DNA from: Rubellicoccus peritrichatus
GTDB taxonomy: Bacteria; Verrucomicrobiota; Verrucomicrobiia; Opitutales; Cerasicoccaceae
Reading direction: 5' to 3'
Assembly (NCBI RefSeq): GCF_033100135.1
Contig: NZ_CP136920.1
Span: 4,149,001-4,213,000, forward strand
Length of the DNA stretch: 64,000 nucleotides
Shown: positions 43,327 through 51,991 of the stretch, in pieces
How the letters are laid out: each line of letters opens with the position of its first letter
Position numbering within the stretch: the first letter of the stretch is position 1
The notes under the pieces: model-generated
The model's input: the letters and a program-made list of their open reading frames with translations, nothing else
Told to the model about the DNA's origin: nothing
Databases searched by the model: none
Translations under genes and position numbers: made by a program

Positions 43327-43863
43327 TTATTTCTTTTTTAAAAGTCCGCCCACCTCGAACCGGTTGTATCCGGCATAAATCAACATGAGCACTATTAATA
43401 TTACATGTGTAGCCAACCATGCAACCCCGGAAGGTTGATTAATCAAGATTAGGCCAAAAGTCAGCGAGGTGTAAACCAACCCCATGACAAAAAGCGATAT
43501 GCGAGAAAAGATACCCAGCAAAACGGTTAGCCCAAGGACGATTAAAAGAGGCCCCAGTACTGTATCGTAAATACCCAGCATAAATCCAGGTATGAGCGGT
43601 TCTCCCTCAAATTTATCCATTAGTGCTGCTGGAACACCATGATAACTATCCAGACTGTAGACTTTTTTCGCTCCCTCCGCAACGAGTTCGTACTCAACGG
43701 GCCTCCCATCGACAATCACTTGCTTCTCCACAGTCTCCTTTCCAGCATATTTTTCCACACCGGAGAGGAAGGCACGAAAACCGAGCCAGATTCGCATCAG
43801 CAGCACGGCGAGCGTTACACCAAGAACATTGTTGTTCATCGAAGAGGTATCTTGTTGAGCCAT
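43327..43863 (-). CDS. DoxX-family membrane protein
   Basis: A 178-residue protein with four hydrophobic helices: GVTLAVLLMRIWLGFRAFL, DTVLGPLLIVLGLTVLLG, ISLFVMGLVYTSLTFGLIL and AWLATHVILIVLMLIYAGY. An extracellular loop lies between helices 1 and 2. This is the DoxX arrangement; DoxX proteins include the small subunit of thiosulfate:quinone oxidoreductase, and many others are uncharacterised. It is first in the operon with the Tat-type oxidoreductase and the discoidin lipoprotein, and divergent from a PAS-AraC regulator, 141 bp away. Confidence 0.8.
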   Translation of the reverse strand: MAQQDTSSMNNNVLGVTLAVLLMRIWLGFRAFLSGVEKYAGKETVEKQVIVDGRPVEYELVAEGAKKVYSLDSYHGVPAALMDKFEGEPLIPGFMLGIYDTVLGPLLIVLGLTVLLGIFSRISLFVMGLVYTSLTFGLILINQPSGVAWLATHVILIVLMLIYAGYNRFEVGGLLKKK

Positions 43864-44004
43864 TAGAATGAAGCTAGCAGTAAAGATTTGGACTTAGCTA
43901 GCATTAAAGGTACACGTAGGATCATTTTTGACATATCCGATCAAAGGCATGAAACCACAAATGTCAAATACTTTAGCATTAAATAAGGCTCATTAAAGTT
44001 TCCA

Positions 44005-44817
44005 TTGAATTTTTCATTGTCAAATCAAGTCATCCATGCATTTTTTGCTAATGTTGTGGATAAGAGTGCCCCAGATCTCAAATTATTCCTGGAAAAACTC
44101 CAGCCCGGACAAATGCTTGAAGCCCTGTTTGATTCGATTCCAGGCGCCTTTTACTTTGTCAAAAACCTGGACGGCCGCTTCATAACTTGCAGCCTTAGCT
44201 TCGCAAAAACAATGGGGGCCAAATCGGTCGAAGAAGTCATTGGTAAGAACGACCATGATTTTTCAGCAAAGTTCCTGGCAGACGCTTTTGTCAAAGATGA
44301 CAAACGAGTCATCGAAACAGGTCGTTCTATTATTAATCGTGTCGAATTAGTGCCAAATGAGAATTCACTGGATTGGCTATCCACAACAAAGATACCACTT
44401 TACGACAAGGATGGCAGCATAATCGGCCTTGCCGGCATAACCCGCAAAACCAGCGACTCGGACGAGCTTTATCAGGATCACCCGGAAATGCAAAAGATTG
44501 TGGCATTCATCCGCCAGCATTACCGGGACAAAATTACAATCGCCGACATGGCGGATGCCGCGGGGATATCCAGCAGTACGGTCGACCGTCTTTTTCGGAA
44601 AACATTCGGCATAACACCTGCCATGTACGCCCGCAAGATACGCCTGAATGCCGCTTGCCGAAAAATCTGCGAAACCGACGAAGATCTTTCCACCATAGCA
44701 ATTGCATGCGGATTCAGTGATCAAACCAATATGACACGCGCTTTCCGCTCCGATCTCAAAATAACTCCTAACCGTTACCGTCAAAGATTTCAGGATCAGA
44801 ACCTAAAAATTGCATAA
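44005..44817 (+). CDS. PAS-domain AraC-family regulator
   Basis: A 270-residue regulator, start TTG 44005 in the current frame; no ATG in frame lies upstream of the conserved part. The sensor is a PAS domain: LFDSIPGAFYFVKNLDGRFITCSLSFAKTMG through GKNDHDF and LYDKDGSIIGLAGITRKTSD. The C-terminal AraC DNA-binding domain contains ITIADMADAAGISSSTVDRLFRKTFGITPAMY and a final FSDQTNMTRAFRSDLKITPNRYRQ. It is divergent from the DoxX operon and upstream of an MFS gene, so either could be its target. Confidence 0.88.
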   Translation: MNFSLSNQVIHAFFANVVDKSAPDLKLFLEKLQPGQMLEALFDSIPGAFYFVKNLDGRFITCSLSFAKTMGAKSVEEVIGKNDHDFSAKFLADAFVKDDKRVIETGRSIINRVELVPNENSLDWLSTTKIPLYDKDGSIIGLAGITRKTSDSDELYQDHPEMQKIVAFIRQHYRDKITIADMADAAGISSSTVDRLFRKTFGITPAMYARKIRLNAACRKICETDEDLSTIAIACGFSDQTNMTRAFRSDLKITPNRYRQRFQDQNLKIA

Positions 44818-44877
44818 ATACTTTTTACGGAAACATACCCTAACTGTTCCCGTCAATGCCTCCACCCCTAACCATCC

Positions 44878-46437
44878 ATGGCTCAACATAACCGAAACGA
44901 CAAAATAGTTTTTTGGGGCTCCTTCATAGCCCTTATTACAACATCAATGGCATTCATTATTCGTGCCATTTTGATTAACAGCGGCATCTGGCCCGAAGCC
45001 TTTGGCCTTGATAAGGTCCAAGCCAGTGTTTTGTTCGGCGCAGGTATCTGGCCATTCGCAATCAGCATCATTCTGTTCAGCCTGGTGATCGATTATGTCG
45101 GCTATCGCTTCGCCATGTTCTTCAGCTTTGTATGCTATGCGATATTTGGCGTACTCGCAATGATGGCCTATGGTGCCGTCAGCGGGGAGGTCGCCGACCT
45201 GGCCGCTGCTCAAGCCAAAGCCTGGCATTATCTCTACTGGGGGTCTGTTATACTAGGGCTTGGTAATGGCACGGTTGAAGCCTTCATCAACCCGGTCGTC
45301 GCAACGATTTTCAAAGACGAAAAAACCAAATGGCTTAACATACTCCATGCGGGCTGGCCAGGTGGACTGGTTCTCGGAGGTGTGCTCGCAATCACCCTTT
45401 CAGGTATCGTTGCAGACGACTGGCGTATTCTTATAGCGCTCATGTTCCTGCCTGCTGTGATCTACCTCATCATGCTCTTTAAAGCAAAGTTTCCGGTTAA
45501 CGAGCGAGTCGCCGCTGGAACAAGTTATAAGGAGATGTTGGCTGAGTTCGGTGTAGTCGGTGCCTTCATTGCATTTTCACTCATATTTGCTCAAATTGGT
45601 GATGTTCTCGGCCTTTCCTCAACCATCACCTGGGCACTTATTGCAATTACAGTAATCGGCTATGGGGTTTATTGCCGATCCATTGGTAACTTTTTCCTGA
45701 TCCTAATGGTGATCATCATGATGCCACTGGCGACGACGGAGCTCGGCACAGATGGCGCCATCTCCGGCCTGATGGAAAACTCCATGCATGATGCAGGGCT
45801 AAATCCTGCCTGGGTGCTTGTCTATACTTCGTTGATAATGATGATACTCCGTTTCAATGCTGGACCAGTCATCAAGGCACTGACTCCACTGGGACTGCTT
45901 TGCACCTGCTCGGCCCTGGCAATCGTAGGCTTGTATCTACTATCTTTCGCTCAAGGTCTGGGCTTCATCTTCCTGGCTGCCACCGTTTACGGAGTCGCCA
46001 AAACCTACTTCTGGCCAACCATGCTGGGTGTCGTTTCAGAACAAACCCCCAAGGGTGGCGCATTAACAATTAACGCGATTGCCGGCATTGGTATGTTGTT
46101 TGTGGGAATCGTTGGCGGTCCTATTATCGGCTATATTCAAGAGACATCTGCCACTACTGCGATCGAAGAAGAAATGCCGGCAATCGTCGAGCAGATCACG
46201 CAGGAAAACTCATTTTTGTTAGGTGATTACACAGCGATCAATGCCGACTCATTGTCAGAATTACCCGAAACAGTCGAAAGCGATGTTAACGTCATCCGCC
46301 AAAGAGAGAGTCAGGGAGCTTTAGCAAAAATTGCTATTTTTCCTGCATTTATGTTAGTCTGTTTCATCGGCCTGCTGCTTTACTTCAAGAGTAAGGGCGG
46401 ATACAAACCGAAGGTTATTAGTCAGGACTCGCACTGA
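44878..46437 (+). CDS. MFS-family transporter
   Basis: A 519-residue polytopic protein with about twelve transmembrane segments, the first being IVFWGSFIALITTSMAFIIRAIL. It has the central cytoplasmic loop and end-region features of MFS sugar-type transporters (LDKVQASVLFGAGIWPFAIS, VGGPIIGYIQE). An insert near residues 425-470, acidic and probably extracytoplasmic, breaks the usual pattern. It begins an operon-like run with ankyrin, ThuA, Gfo/Idh and HEAT genes. Import of a sugar or polyol is inferred from context, not from sequence. Confidence 0.85.
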   Translation: MAQHNRNDKIVFWGSFIALITTSMAFIIRAILINSGIWPEAFGLDKVQASVLFGAGIWPFAISIILFSLVIDYVGYRFAMFFSFVCYAIFGVLAMMAYGAVSGEVADLAAAQAKAWHYLYWGSVILGLGNGTVEAFINPVVATIFKDEKTKWLNILHAGWPGGLVLGGVLAITLSGIVADDWRILIALMFLPAVIYLIMLFKAKFPVNERVAAGTSYKEMLAEFGVVGAFIAFSLIFAQIGDVLGLSSTITWALIAITVIGYGVYCRSIGNFFLILMVIIMMPLATTELGTDGAISGLMENSMHDAGLNPAWVLVYTSLIMMILRFNAGPVIKALTPLGLLCTCSALAIVGLYLLSFAQGLGFIFLAATVYGVAKTYFWPTMLGVVSEQTPKGGALTINAIAGIGMLFVGIVGGPIIGYIQETSATTAIEEEMPAIVEQITQENSFLLGDYTAINADSLSELPETVESDVNVIRQRESQGALAKIAIFPAFMLVCFIGLLLYFKSKGGYKPKVISQDSH

Positions 46438-46471
46438 TTTAAAATCAAACGATCTACAGTAAGAATAACAC

Positions 46472-47152
46472 ATGCCCCGACTATCGACATTATGCAGTAT
46501 AGGACTGATGCTTTGCATCACATGGACTGTTAGTGCCACAACACAGGAGTTGCCGGAAGATGCATCCTCTCCTCGCTACAGCACCATTGATGAAGCGATT
46601 GCCCGAGGCGATGCGGATGATGTAAAGCGTCATATCAAGTCCAACCCCGATTCAGTCAATCAGGGCAAGAATCCGAAGTTGCCACCTTTGCATCAGGCAA
46701 TCTTGCGCAAGCGGACCGAAATCGCACTTATCCTGATCAAAGCAGATGCAAATCTGAATGCTCGCGATTCCAGCAAGCGCACACCACTGCATCTCACAAC
46801 GGAACGAAACCTGCCCGAGGTTACTTCTGCACTGGTTAAGAAAAAAGCTAACACGAATCTATTGGATAGTATTGGCTGGACTCCGCTCCACCATGCCGCA
46901 GCCAAGGATCAAATAGTTATCGCCAAAGCATTGCTGAAAGGAGGAGCAGATCCGAACACTTTGAGCGAGCGAGGCGGCACCCCTCTGCACGAAGGAGCTG
47001 CCAGTGGTAGCGCCGAAATGATTGAGCTGCTGCTACGATATAAATTCGACCCGAATGTTGTCTCTGACAATGGAGACACGGCACTGTCTATTGCCCAAGA
47101 AAATGGCAACACAAGTGCCATCCAAATATTAGAATCAGTAACTAAGAAATAG
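46472..47152 (+). CDS. Exported ankyrin-repeat protein
   Basis: Signal peptide (MPRLSTLCSIGLMLCITWTVSA) followed by about five ankyrin repeats, residues 35-220. Repeats carry the TPLHxA-type motif (PPLHQAILRKRTEIALILIKADANLN, TPLHLTTERNLPEVTSALVKKKANTN, TPLHHAAAKDQIVIAKALLKGGADPN, TPLHEGAASGSAEMIELLLRY). Ankyrin repeats mediate protein contacts; a periplasmic partner is likely. It lies 34 bp after the MFS gene and 31 bp before the ThuA gene. Confidence 0.87.
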   Translation: MPRLSTLCSIGLMLCITWTVSATTQELPEDASSPRYSTIDEAIARGDADDVKRHIKSNPDSVNQGKNPKLPPLHQAILRKRTEIALILIKADANLNARDSSKRTPLHLTTERNLPEVTSALVKKKANTNLLDSIGWTPLHHAAAKDQIVIAKALLKGGADPNTLSERGGTPLHEGAASGSAEMIELLLRYKFDPNVVSDNGDTALSIAQENGNTSAIQILESVTKK

Positions 47153-47183
47153 TTTTGCTTACACTCTGAATCGAATAACAACA

Positions 47184-48611
47184 ATGAATGCAAAAGCACT
47201 AGGTTTTCTATTAGTACTTCCAATGTCCCAGCTTATTGCGGAAATCGATTGGAAGCCTACCTTCAACGACAAACCAGTTCCTGCAGATCAACAGGAATCG
47301 ATCCGCAAAGCTGTCCCTCAGGAACCAATCGTTGAACCAGATGAAGACCGAAAAGTTCTTGTTTTCAGTGCCACCAGTGGATTCCGCCACGGGTCGATCC
47401 CAACAGGCAAACTCGCTCTTGAACTGATGGGCGAATCCACTGGCGCTTATGAAGCGGTAGTCAGTGATGATCCTGCCAATTTCGAACCAGACGCACTTGA
47501 TGAATTTGACGCAGTAATTTTGCTCAATCCCACGCAAAATTTCTTTATGCCGAACAACAAGCAGAAAGGTGAATTCAGCAAGGAGGAGTGGCAACAGCTG
47601 CAGCAAAGACATAAGCGACTCGTTGATAATCTCATAAAGTATCTGAATGACGGAGGTGGCATTGTTGGCATTCATGCAGCAACAGATGCCTGCTATGGTC
47701 ATGCTGAGTATGGAGAAGCAATGGGGGGATACTTTGCTGGTCATCCATGGGGTGGTGGTAACAATGTGACTATCGTCGTTGAAGATCCGGATCATGCGAT
47801 CAACAAAGCCGCCTTTGACGGCCTCGAAGACTTTCAGTTACGCGAAGAAATTTATCAGTTTAGTGAAAAACCCTATTCACGAAATAATCTTCGCATCTTG
47901 CTCAATCTGGATCCAGAACGTAGTGACCCAGTCGGAGGCAAGAAGCGAATGGATGACGACTATGCCGTTTCCTGGGTTCACCAAGTTGGTGACGGGCGCC
48001 TCTTCTATTCTTCAATTGGTCACAACCATCACATCTATTGGAATCCAATGATTTTAAAACACTACCTTGCGGGCATTCAGTTCGCAACTGGTGACCTGGA
48101 AGCCGACACCACTCCAAGCGGAAATCCCAAACCTAAAATCTGGAAACCGCTGAGCGCATGGAAGGGGCTGCCAAACTGGTCGGAAGAAAATGGAACGAAT
48201 GCCTTTAAGGTCAATAGAGGCATCATCGCCTACAATCTTCAAAACGCAAAAGCCAACGCTTTCCTGGCTTCCAATCAAGAATACGGGAACTTCATACTGG
48301 AATTTCAGGTCAAAGCTAAAACACCTCGATCCGGTGTTCAAATCCGCGCGGAAACCAAAAATTATGGCATGAACAAACGTATTAATGGCTATGCAATAAA
48401 AAGTGGTGATAACTTTTCGAAGGATAGATGGAATTCCTACCGCATCGAGGCAAAAGGCTCCACGATACAAACTTGGCTCAATGGAAAACTCATCGATGAG
48501 ACCAATAAGATTTCTCACGCCAAAGGACTCATCTGCCTTCAGGCAGAACATAATGGCAAACCAGGCGGTGCCATCGAATGGCGGAGTATCCGCATCAACG
48601 TATTAGATTAA
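47184..48611 (+). CDS. Secreted ThuA / DUF1080 two-domain protein
   Basis: A 475-residue exported protein (signal peptide [19 protein letters not shown]). Residues about 48-300 are a ThuA-like domain: [66 protein letters not shown]. Residues about 325-475 are a DUF1080 (3-keto-disaccharide hydrolase/laminin-G-like) domain: [20 protein letters not shown]-like [11 protein letters not shown] and [23 protein letters not shown]. These domains co-occur with Gfo/Idh oxidoreductases in sugar catabolism via 3-keto intermediates. That fits the next gene. Confidence 0.87.
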   Translation: MNAKALGFLLVLPMSQLIAEIDWKPTFNDKPVPADQQESIRKAVPQEPIVEPDEDRKVLVFSATSGFRHGSIPTGKLALELMGESTGAYEAVVSDDPANFEPDALDEFDAVILLNPTQNFFMPNNKQKGEFSKEEWQQLQQRHKRLVDNLIKYLNDGGGIVGIHAATDACYGHAEYGEAMGGYFAGHPWGGGNNVTIVVEDPDHAINKAAFDGLEDFQLREEIYQFSEKPYSRNNLRILLNLDPERSDPVGGKKRMDDDYAVSWVHQVGDGRLFYSSIGHNHHIYWNPMILKHYLAGIQFATGDLEADTTPSGNPKPKIWKPLSAWKGLPNWSEENGTNAFKVNRGIIAYNLQNAKANAFLASNQEYGNFILEFQVKAKTPRSGVQIRAETKNYGMNKRINGYAIKSGDNFSKDRWNSYRIEAKGSTIQTWLNGKLIDETNKISHAKGLICLQAEHNGKPGGAIEWRSIRINVLD

Positions 48612-48633
48612 TCGACGCAAACCCAGCGACATA

Positions 48634-49920
48634 ATGAAAAACAAACCAAGCAATACTCGTCGTAACTTTATCAAGAACGGCGCGACCCTGGGAGCAGCAC
48701 TATTTGGAGCCCCCATGATTCTTCGAGCCGAGACACTCGGGCTTAACGGAAGAACCAGTCCCAACAGCAAAATCGGTATGGCATTCATCGGCATGGGCCT
48801 GCAAATGAAGGGCCATCTCGGAATGGCATGGAATGATGATGTCGAGCCACTCTATGTCTGTGATGTAAAGCCCAATAAACTAGCTGCTGCCCTCAAAGAA
48901 ATGCAGAACCGCGGCTTTAAAGAAATCCAGGCGACACCGTTTTCTGAAGACATCATGAGCGATGATGCTGTGGATGCAGTTGTTGTTTGTACTCCGGACC
49001 ACTGGCATGCTGCACTTTCAATTGACGCGATGCGCAACGCAAAGGATGTCTACGTTGAAAAGCCAATGACACTGACCATCGAAGAAGGTAAGGCGATGGT
49101 TGAAGCTGAAAAGCGATATGGTCGCGTTCTGCAAGTAGGCTCGCAGCAGCGTTCCAATTATGCGTTCCGTAAAGCTGCCGAAATGGTTCGAAATGGCTGG
49201 ATCGGCGAGGTTAAGGAAATCTATGCGGGTTTAGGTAGTTTCCCTCCCCCACGCCTGCATGCACCTGAAGCGATTCCCGAAGGTTTTGACTACGACAGAT
49301 GGCTTGGGCCTGCTCCATACGAGGATTATTTCCCTTATCGAGTTGAAGGCAACTATGGTGGCGGTTGGCGCTGCTATTGGGACTATGGTTCACGCAAAGC
49401 CGGAGACTGGGGCGCTCACCATTACGACATTATCCAATGGGCACTAGGCATGGACAATAGCGGACCAACGTATTTTGTCCCCAAAGGCCACTCAGGATCA
49501 CCTCACAACTATTTCGTTTATGAAGAAGGCCCCAAGGTGGTGCGTGACCATCCGGACAGAAAAGGCTTTATGATTCGTTTTATTGGTACAGAAGGCGAAG
49601 TCATGGTCAGCCGTGACAATAAACTTTCTACCACACCTACGGAGCTCGCCAGTCGTCCATTGAGTCCGAATGACGAACGCCTCTATGTCTCGAACGGTCA
49701 TTCTAAAAACTGGATAGATTGCATCAAGAGCCGGAAGACCCCAATCTGCTCAGCAGAGATTGGTCACCGTTCAGCAACGGTTTGTCAATTGACAGGGATC
49801 GCCGAGCGTCTGAATCGTCCTATACGCTGGGACCCTGTAACCGAACAGATAATCGACGACCCTGAAGCCCAACGCTGGCAAGATCGTGTAAGGCGCGCTG
49901 GCTATGAACTGCCAGCCTAA
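48634..49920 (+). CDS. Gfo/Idh/MocA oxidoreductase with Tat-like signal
   Basis: A 428-residue oxidoreductase. The N-terminus has a twin-Arg ([20 protein letters not shown]) that fits a Tat signal. The Rossmann region is [15 protein letters not shown], the Lys-containing active-site motif is [16 protein letters not shown], and [16 protein letters not shown] adds the substrate-binding His and Asp. The long family variant is typical of periplasmic sugar oxidoreductases in this phylum. It starts 22 bp after the ThuA/DUF1080 gene, which supports joint oxidation and hydrolysis of a disaccharide or polyol. Confidence 0.9.
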   Translation: MKNKPSNTRRNFIKNGATLGAALFGAPMILRAETLGLNGRTSPNSKIGMAFIGMGLQMKGHLGMAWNDDVEPLYVCDVKPNKLAAALKEMQNRGFKEIQATPFSEDIMSDDAVDAVVVCTPDHWHAALSIDAMRNAKDVYVEKPMTLTIEEGKAMVEAEKRYGRVLQVGSQQRSNYAFRKAAEMVRNGWIGEVKEIYAGLGSFPPPRLHAPEAIPEGFDYDRWLGPAPYEDYFPYRVEGNYGGGWRCYWDYGSRKAGDWGAHHYDIIQWALGMDNSGPTYFVPKGHSGSPHNYFVYEEGPKVVRDHPDRKGFMIRFIGTEGEVMVSRDNKLSTTPTELASRPLSPNDERLYVSNGHSKNWIDCIKSRKTPICSAEIGHRSATVCQLTGIAERLNRPIRWDPVTEQIIDDPEAQRWQDRVRRAGYELPA

Positions 49921-49946
49921 ACATTTAAAAAACAAACATTTTAACG

Positions 49947-51857
49947 ATGAATAAGAAAACCATATCTTTACTCGTAGCATTTGCGTTCGCTTGCAACGCA
50001 TTCGCAGTCGATGTAGCCGAAATTGTAAAACAGCTCGATTCCAACGACTATAAAGCACGCATGGTAGCCCGCGAGGAATTAAAGAATGCCATGGCCACCG
50101 CTTCCAGTCCCGGGACCGACCCCACCGAACTTGTAAGCCTACAAGGAGAGGTGATCAATTACCTTGGTTCATTTCAGCCTCAATCGACCAGACTTTGGAT
50201 GATCCGTATGCTGGAACTTTTTGGCAATGAAGATGCGGCAGAGCCACTTAACAGACTTCTAAATGATTCAGATGATACGGTAAATGACGCCGCCCGCAAA
50301 GCACTAGGCGCTATTCCCGGCAGCCAGGCAACCAAATATCTGGAAGCCGCATTGTCCAGTGCTCCAATAGATCAAAAAAGTGAGTATATTAATGCGTTGG
50401 TCTACAGAGGGGATGAGGCTTCCGCTAAAACCATCGCTGTCTGGCTGACCTCCAAAGATGAAAGCCTGGCTATCCAGGCCGCTCAGGGACTGGGTAAATT
50501 AGGTACAGTTGAAGCAATTCCCCTGCTCCTCTCGACTAGCAAAACAGCTACTCCGGCTGCAAAGATTGTCATGGAAGGAGCCCTCCTTGACATTGGCGTA
50601 GATGCCGACACGGCTTATCAATTGGCAGGCACAGGAGCCAATGCATCCATTCGTGCCGGTGCGTTTGCCGAACTCACAAAACAGGATAGCGTGCGTGCGA
50701 TGAAAGCACTGTCTGCCATCCGCAACGATCCTGCTTTTCTTGGTCGACCAGCGATACTGCGTGAAGCAATGGCGATTGGGCCTGAAGCCATGCAATTGAG
50801 TTTGGTTTCAGACCTACCAAACATGACTTTTGAAGATCAGGTTGTTATTCTTGGGGCAATTTCCGACTACTCTTTAACGCAATTCGAGCCACAAGTGATC
50901 GCATTGCTGGCGGGTGCAAGTGGAAACCTTCAGAAGGCAGTCATAAGCACACTGGGAGTAATTGGAGGCGACCAAAGCTACGACCCAATCTATCAAGCTT
51001 ACCTTGCTTCTCCCAGCGATAAGAACATTACTTATGCATTTGCTAGCTTAAAAGCCCCATCGACAGATGCGCAATTACTTGAAACGGTAAAAAGTGGCGA
51101 CGTTAGCGGTCAGGTCGCCGCATTAAAAATCCTCCAGCTTCGTAACACTCCTGGTGTGATGGAATTGACCAACCAATTTGCTAGCCCAGACAACGATGAT
51201 CAACTCCGCCAGACAGCTTTCAAATCGATGGAAAAAATCGGTAATGTCGAAAGTGCCCGTATTATGCTGTCCTTAATTGAGAACAACGATCCGCTTACGC
51301 GCCAGATACAGGGTAGTCTGAAAAAATTGTCAGTCAGGTTGGAAGAACCCGATTACTTGTGGGAAGAAATCTACTCGCCAGCACTGGAAAATGCAGAGGA
51401 TGACAAAACCCGGGAGAACATCATCATAATCCTTGATGGCGTAGCTGGTAAAGAATCACTGAACTACGTTAAAGGGCTGATCGCAGATGATTCATCTTCA
51501 TTGCGGCCAATTGCATTGCGCTCACTCCAGCGCTGGCCAAATATTGATGCCGGCCAGATTTGGTTTGGCATGATGACAGCAGACGGTGTTTCCGACTCTG
51601 ATTTTGCAACGGCTCAAAAAGGGCTAAAGCGGGTTTTAACCAGCAGCAGCGTCAAAGGTCCCGAAGATCAACGAGTAAAACTCGCAGCTGAGGTCATACA
51701 GAACGACTCTTCATCCACTGAGTTCAAAGAAACAATCCTCAGCGGATTCAAAAAACCAAAGTGGAACCAAAAGAAGCACATTAAGAAGCACTTTCAACCA
51801 CTTTTGGAAGACCAGGAAATAGCTGTAACTGTCCAAAGTATCATTGATAAATGCTAA
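49947..51857 (+). CDS. Secreted HEAT-repeat protein
   Basis: Signal peptide (MNKKTISLLVAFAFACNAFA), then about twelve HEAT-like helical repeats across 600 residues, for example DAAEPLNRLLNDSDDTVNDAARKALGAIPG and AIPLLLSTSKTATPAAKIVMEGALLDIG. No enzyme motif is seen. It is last in the MFS-ankyrin-ThuA-Gfo cluster, 26 bp after the previous gene. HEAT-repeat proteins often accompany secreted sugar oxidoreductases in Verrucomicrobiota; a scaffold role is a guess. Confidence 0.82.
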   Translation: MNKKTISLLVAFAFACNAFAVDVAEIVKQLDSNDYKARMVAREELKNAMATASSPGTDPTELVSLQGEVINYLGSFQPQSTRLWMIRMLELFGNEDAAEPLNRLLNDSDDTVNDAARKALGAIPGSQATKYLEAALSSAPIDQKSEYINALVYRGDEASAKTIAVWLTSKDESLAIQAAQGLGKLGTVEAIPLLLSTSKTATPAAKIVMEGALLDIGVDADTAYQLAGTGANASIRAGAFAELTKQDSVRAMKALSAIRNDPAFLGRPAILREAMAIGPEAMQLSLVSDLPNMTFEDQVVILGAISDYSLTQFEPQVIALLAGASGNLQKAVISTLGVIGGDQSYDPIYQAYLASPSDKNITYAFASLKAPSTDAQLLETVKSGDVSGQVAALKILQLRNTPGVMELTNQFASPDNDDQLRQTAFKSMEKIGNVESARIMLSLIENNDPLTRQIQGSLKKLSVRLEEPDYLWEEIYSPALENAEDDKTRENIIIILDGVAGKESLNYVKGLIADDSSSLRPIALRSLQRWPNIDAGQIWFGMMTADGVSDSDFATAQKGLKRVLTSSSVKGPEDQRVKLAAEVIQNDSSSTEFKETILSGFKKPKWNQKKHIKKHFQPLLEDQEIAVTVQSIIDKC

Positions 51858-51904
51858 GTTAGATGTCTTTGATCTTTTATAGATAATTCCTCGAGTAATT
51901 TTCA

Positions 51905-51971
51905 GGCAGGGCGCACTCTTCCGACAAGCTGCCACCGTGACATTCGGCTTGTCATAAGAGTGCGTCCTGCC
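51905..51971. repeat. Third copy of the inverted-repeat element
   Basis: Arms 51905-51929 (GGCAGGGCGCACTCTTCCGA, then CAAGC) and 51947-51971 pair with three mismatches around a 17-base centre containing CCACCGTGACATTCG. The arms resemble those at 40897-40980. It sits between convergent genes and could double as a terminator. Confidence 0.75.
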
Positions 51972-51991
51972 AACCTATAGCTCGCAAATGA

